From Dama dama (Eukaryota; Chordata; Mammalia; Artiodactyla; Cervidae), in the NCBI RefSeq assembly GCF_033118175.1, contig NC_083696.1, positions 37,743,001 through 37,807,000 of the forward strand: a stretch of 64,000 nt of DNA, written 5' to 3'. Position numbers and translations under genes: made by a program. The notes beneath the pieces were generated by a model that searched no databases, was not told where the DNA came from, and worked only from the letters and a program-made list of their open reading frames with translations. Of this stretch, positions 59,518 to 64,000 are shown one piece after another. Each line of letters opens with the position of its first letter. The first letter of the stretch is position 1.

Positions 59518-60073
59518 CCCTTCTTTCTGGAGTTATTTCTCCACTGATCTCCAGTAGCATATTGGGCACCTACCGACCTGGGGAGTTCCTCTTAGGAAAT
59601 GTATCCTATCATTTCACATTTTCACACTGTTCATGGGGTTCTCAAGGCAAGAATACTGAAGTGGTTTGCCATTCCCTTTTCCAGTGGACCACACTCTCCA
59701 CCGTGACCCATCCATCTTGAGTGGGCCCACACGGCATGGTTTAGTTTCATTGAGTTAGACAAGACTGTGGTCCTGTGATCAGATTGGCTAGTTTTCTGTG
59801 ACTATGCAGGGGCAGGAAGGCCGAGAGGAGCTACTCCATGTTCAAGATCAGAAGGGGCGGCTGTGAGGAGATACCCCTCATCCAAGGTAAGGAGCAGTAG
59901 CTGTGCTTTGCTGGAGCAGCCGTGAAGAGATACCCCACATCCAAGTTAAGAGAAACCCAAGTAAGACGGTAGGTGTTGTGAGAGGGCATCAGAGGGCAGG
60001 CACACTGAAACCATAATCACAGAAACTAGCCGATCTGATCACAGGACCACAGCCTTGTCTAATTTTTCCTGTT

Positions 60074-61949
60074 AGACTGCCAAATACAATAATAAGGTAC
60101 AGGTAATTCCCCAAACTACCACTAAAAGTGGTTGTCCAGCTGAAATTTGTTACAATGAATAAAACACAAAAAGGGACCTAACTCTTGGAAATATGATAAA
60201 ATGGCACATAACCTGTCATGCCATCCATGCTTTGGGTTATTCTAAAGCTGATCCCACTTTAAACAGAAAAATTCTATTTTTATAAATTATATGCATAGAA
60301 GGTAGTATGATAAAATGGAAATGGCTAGAATTCAGAGATCCTGGTTCAAATTCTACCATCTTCAACTACGTCAATTTGAACAAATCACTACATTAAGACT
60401 TATTCTTCTCAAATGCAAACCAAGAACAACTATACATCTTTATGTATATGTACACACATGGATATCATATGTATATTATACACATACATATGTATAGAGA
60501 GAGTTGCTTTTGTCCTTGTCTTGCATTTGAGAAGACTAAGACTCAACACGGTGATTTATTCAAGATTATATAACTAAGGACATGCACAGCTATGGATCAA
60601 CATGTATATTTATATATGTGTGTCATTGTTATTATGATTAAAAGAAAACATATATTAAACATTAAAGGATGTTTAAGCTCCATAAGTGATAATTTTCTGG
60701 TTTTGGTCTGTTTATTACTCTATACCCCGCATTTAAAACACTACTTAGTACTGAGCTAGCAGCACTCAGTAAAAAAATTAACAATTAAATTAATATGTAA
60801 AATGTGTACATGTGAGAGAGGCTCACTGACTTAAAACCACAGTTTCAGCATGGGCTTTACAGACTCAGGTTTGCATCCCAGCTCTCCCACTTGCCTGCAC
60901 AAGGATAGAATTCACATGGAAACTCAGCACTCCCTGGTTCATTGTCTTTGAAAGAGCAAAACTATGGTACCTGGTCCTGCCTTGGAATCAGTTAACATCT
61001 TCCTCTTACCTGGTTCCAGCTGCTTCTCAGCCAGGAGCTAAGAAGGAAGCTGAGGGAAGCAGTCAGAGTACAAGGTTCACTCTGGTCTGTTTTGGAGATA
61101 AAAGAGTGAACAGTAATGAGTCCATTATTTGGCCACGGATACCATTTGCGCCAACAGTAAAAATTAGGGTAGGACAATCGGCCCTATGCCCAGGAAATAG
61201 TTCTCCAGCACTTTGTGTCCCTGGGAGTGGTACACCCAAGAGAAGCCACAGTCCCAGTTCTCTTTAATCAATATTAATCATAAAAAAAGAAAGTCAAGGA
61301 TGTGTGGCCCAATCACCAGTCTATGTTTTCTTTCATTAAAAGTTAAGAAGAAGTTTTTATCATAGACCAGAACATCTGGTGTGTCATGAATGTGACTTCT
61401 GAGGACAAAGCAAGCATTGTTTTCCATTCCAGATTTTCTCAAGTCCAAGAGTCTGAACCCATGAAATATTGCTTTTAAGACAGGAATGAGACCAGAATGA
61501 CTTCCAATATCAAATCCAAATAAATATTTACCATTTCTGCACCGAGCAAAAGCAAAAGAGTTGCATAGAGCTCCAAGGGCCTCAAAGACTGTAACTACAT
61601 AAATCTGAAATATTAAAGTTATCAAAGATTAATAACACTTGGTGTCAGTGATAATAATGATAATGACTAAAACAGTGACCATGCTAAAAGTCCATTCTAG
61701 ACATTGTGGAGAAACAGAAAGAGTGGGAGCACTGGAAATGAGCAGACCTGAGTTCAAATTCCATCTCCAGCCCTTACTATAACTGTATAACTATCAGAAA
61801 ATTATCTTAAGGAGTTTTATCTTCTCCCTCTGTAAAAATAGTGACAAGAATACTTTTATACCAGGTCTTTTCCTGCCAAGGCTGAGGTTTAAATAAAATA
61901 ATGAATATAGAAGTGTCAGCTCTAAACATTTTCGCTTCTTTCTGCTTGG
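60074..61949 (+). other. Intergenic, SINE-free, AT-rich
   Basis: Mostly unique. Possible MIR pieces at 60500-60600 and 61690-61850 (GACCTGAGTTCAAATTCCAT). A 345-bp open frame on the minus strand (61278-61625) is discussed as a finding; it is not supported as a gene. Confidence 0.45.
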
Positions 61950-62053
61950 TGGTGGTAGTTGCTTAGTCTTATGACCCCATGGACTGTAGCCCACCAGGCT
62001 CCTCTGTCCATAGAATTTCCCAGGCAAGAATACTGGAGTGGGTTGCCATTTCC
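61950..62053 (-). repeat. Partial Bov-tA SINE
   Basis: Reverse fragment from GGTAGTTGCTTAGTCTTATG to GAGTGGGTTGCCATTTCC; the tRNA-like head is missing. Confidence 0.88.
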
Positions 62054-62569
62054 AATAAAAATTAACATGTGTTTATCTAGAAACCCACCATCACCCCTTC
62101 CCTACAGCTCCTCCCTGGCAGCCCTGAAAGAAAGATTATTAATTAGTCAGTGTTTGTGAAACACTTAGAAGATGAAAATGCTGGGTGTGGTACAGCACCA
62201 TTTACATCACAATACATGAGTTGGCTGCTCCTTCAAGTGGATCTACTTACAGTGTGAGTCCTAATAGATGTATTCCTGTCATTTGAAAATCAGTGTGGGC
62301 GTCTTTGGAGAAAGATATGTGTCTGCCTGCCATGTTGCAGTCAGTTTTGTGCAGTTGGCGGGCATTTCTGGAGAGCAGTGTTACAGACAATCTAATAGCT
62401 CACGTGATGAGAAACAAATGGGAAGAGGTCAAAACTTTATTTAACTGAAATATACAAATTACCCTGCATTCCCTTCAGTGACAATTTTTATCAACATGAA
62501 GGACATCTGAGCCATTTTGGTTTCACATCGTTTCTTGGCCCTTGCAGATCTAGGAAAATAGGAATAGAA
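62054..62569 (+). other. Intergenic, unique
   Basis: No repeat recognised. A minus-strand AATAAA lies near 62440. Confidence 0.4.
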
Positions 62570-62764
62570 GGGTTAGTTGCTCAGGCATGTCTGACTCTTT
62601 GTGACCCCATGGACTGTAGCCTGCCAGGTTCCTCTGTCCATGGGATTTCCCAAACAAGAATACTGGAGTGGGTTGCCATTCCCTTCTCCAGGGGATCTTC
62701 CCTACCAAGGCATCAAACCCGCACGGCAGGAAGATTCTTTATCCCTGTCTGAGCCACCAAGGAT
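62570..62764 (-). repeat. Bov-tA SINE
   Basis: Reverse copy from GGGTTAGTTGCTCAGGCATG to GAGCCACCAAGGAT. Confidence 0.92.
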
Positions 62765-62786
62765 AAAAGCAGTATTCCTCAAGCTT

Positions 62787-62998
62787 GGGGCATCCCAGGT
62801 GGCTCAGTAGTAAAGAATTTGCCTGCCAATGCAGGAGACATGAGAGACAGGGGTTTGATTCCTGGGTCAGAAAGATCCCATGGAGTAGAAAGGGGTAACC
62901 CACTCCAGTATCCTTACCTAGAAAATCCCATGGACGGAGGAGCTTGATGGGCTTCAGTCCTTGGCGTCACAAAGAGTTGGACATGACTGAACACACAC
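62787..62998 (+). repeat. Bov-tA SINE, opposite to its neighbour
   Basis: Forward copy from GGGCATCCCAGGTGGCTCAG to GGACATGACTGAACACAC, 22 bp from the reverse copy at its left. Confidence 0.92.
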
Positions 62999-63318
62999 CT
63001 CAAGTTGGATATATAAATTTCTGAGAGATAACTGTTCTGTCTTACAAGACGAAGTGGGAGTTGAAAATCTCTACCACTAATCTCTAACATTTGGTTCAAG
63101 TCTGCTCCTGGTCACAAGGGAAGATATCAGCTAAACATCCAGCCATTACTGGGAATTAATATTGTTAACATTTAACTTATTGATTTCACAGTTTTGATTG
63201 TTTTTACTTTATGAATAATTTTTATTTAAAACAGCATCTATAAATTTAAATTTTAGTTTAGCATAAGAAATTTAATATTACATTTTATAGTTCTGTGTAA
63301 ATTTTAATACAAATACCA
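62999..63318 (+). other. Intergenic, AT-rich
   Basis: No gene or repeat recognised. Confidence 0.4.
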
Positions 63319-63329
63319 TGACCTTCTAA

Positions 63330-63553
63330 GGGGCTTTGCAGATGCTGCTAGTGGTAAAGAACCTACCTGCCAATGCAGGAGACATAAGAGACAGGGGTTT
63401 GATCCCTGGGTTGGGAAGATCCCCTGGAGGAGGGCATGGCAACCCATTCCAGTGTTATTGCTTGGAGAATTCTATGTACAGAGGAGCCTGGCAGGCTACA
63501 GTTCCACAGGGTCACAAAGAGTTGGACACAACTGAAGCGACTTAGCACGTGTG
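63330..63553 (+). repeat. Bov-tA SINE
   Basis: Forward copy with target duplication TGACCTTCTAA (63319-63329) and TGACCTTTTAA (63554-63564), one mismatch. Confidence 0.93.
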
Positions 63554-63564
63554 TGACCTTTTAA

Positions 63565-64000
63565 AGATTTTCTTCTAAGTACATTACTTGAATTTGAGAC
63601 ATACTGGACTGCAGTAATGAGAATGGGGAGGAAAAGTAAACTACAAATTGGTCATCATTCCTTGAGTAATCAAGACTTGGCTGAATGTTAATTCCTGTGT
63701 TTTGTAATTCAGCAATGATAAAAAAAGAAATCTCCATGTATTATTCCAGTATTTCATTTTTGCTTCTGAATTATGTTCATATCTACAAATCCCAGCCAAG
63801 GACCTATTGAATAATTGTCCCCACATGTAACATTTTCCTGGTGATGTTTTCCTTTCTTTAGTTCTATGAAATATAGAAATGTGTTTCTAATTATTAGCAG
63901 AACCACCTGGTAACTGCATTGTATCATCTCAATATGACTCATTTAGCATATAGTTTGGTAGAACTCAGAGTCATCTTTGACGCCACCCAAGAAAAATGAG
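63565..64000 (+). other. Intergenic, right edge
   Basis: AT-rich unique sequence; no feature recognised. Confidence 0.4.

Larger units (their letters stand above)
56406..60064 (-). mobile_element. BovB (RTE-clade) LINE, near full-length, 5' end inverted, inactive
   Basis: The 3' end (GTTCA-type repeats on + at 56403-56418) is at left. Reading leftward, the minus strand shows an endonuclease region (GTWNVRSM at about 59.44 kb, then VYAPTNNAEE and GNWNAKVGSQETPG near 58.95-59.1 kb), a linker, a reverse-transcriptase region with the YADD box (about 57.17 kb), and the C-terminal tail. The frame is broken by a frameshift near 59.32 kb, a stop near 58.83 kb and a nested SINE at 57650-57862, so it is dead. 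The 5' UTR part from about 59808 to 60064 is in the opposite orientation. TTTCCTGTT at 56397-56405 and 60065-60073 is the probable target duplication. Confidence 0.9.

Overview
This is a mammalian, almost certainly ruminant (bovid: cattle, sheep or goat), chromosomal segment. The evidence is the very high density of bovid-specific repeats: tRNA-Glu-derived SINEs of the Bov-tA and CHR types, BovB (RTE-clade) LINE sequence, ruminant L1 3' ends and short mariner-like hairpins. The exact species cannot be told from the sequence alone. There are no bacterial features, CRISPR arrays, tRNA genes or rRNA genes.

The only host protein-coding gene I can support is the 3' half of EBF2 (early B-cell factor 2, COE family transcription factor) on the + strand. 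Nine coding exons with AG/GT borders and consistent phases lie at 1690-1807, 3356-3486, 4419-4545, 24985-25073, 27009-27074, 27716-27893, 30143-30328, 41024-41191 and 48008-48039. Spliced, they give 1095 nt: 364 residues plus a TAA stop. They encode the end of the DNA-binding domain, the IPT/TIG domain, the helix-loop-helix region with its duplicated second helix, and the Ser/Pro/Thr-rich C-terminal region. If the family's 16-exon layout holds, these are exons 8-16. A long 3' UTR follows to about 50965, with an AATAAA at 50943 and two earlier AATAAA clusters.

Layout: 1-5.4 kb holds three exons with little young repeat; 4.5-25 kb is a 20.4 kb repeat-rich intron; 25-30.3 kb holds four exons; 30.3-41 kb is an intron with an hAT element, a possible LTR and three perfect EBF-type palindromes; 41.2-48 kb is the last intron; 48-51 kb is the terminal exon and a SINE-free 3' UTR; 51-64 kb is intergenic. 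The intergenic part contains a decayed BovB copy on the minus strand (56406-60064) with an inverted 5' end, a nested SINE and a probable 9-bp target-site duplication.

I found no new multi-gene system. The most interesting points are the twin-priming-like BovB, a small EBF2 intron expanded about sevenfold by nested retrotransposons, a group of EBF-like motifs in one EBF2 intron (possible autoregulation), and a G-quadruplex-prone tract just past the distal poly(A) site. Repeat family names come from memory of consensus sequences, and repeat ends are approximate unless a target-site duplication is given.
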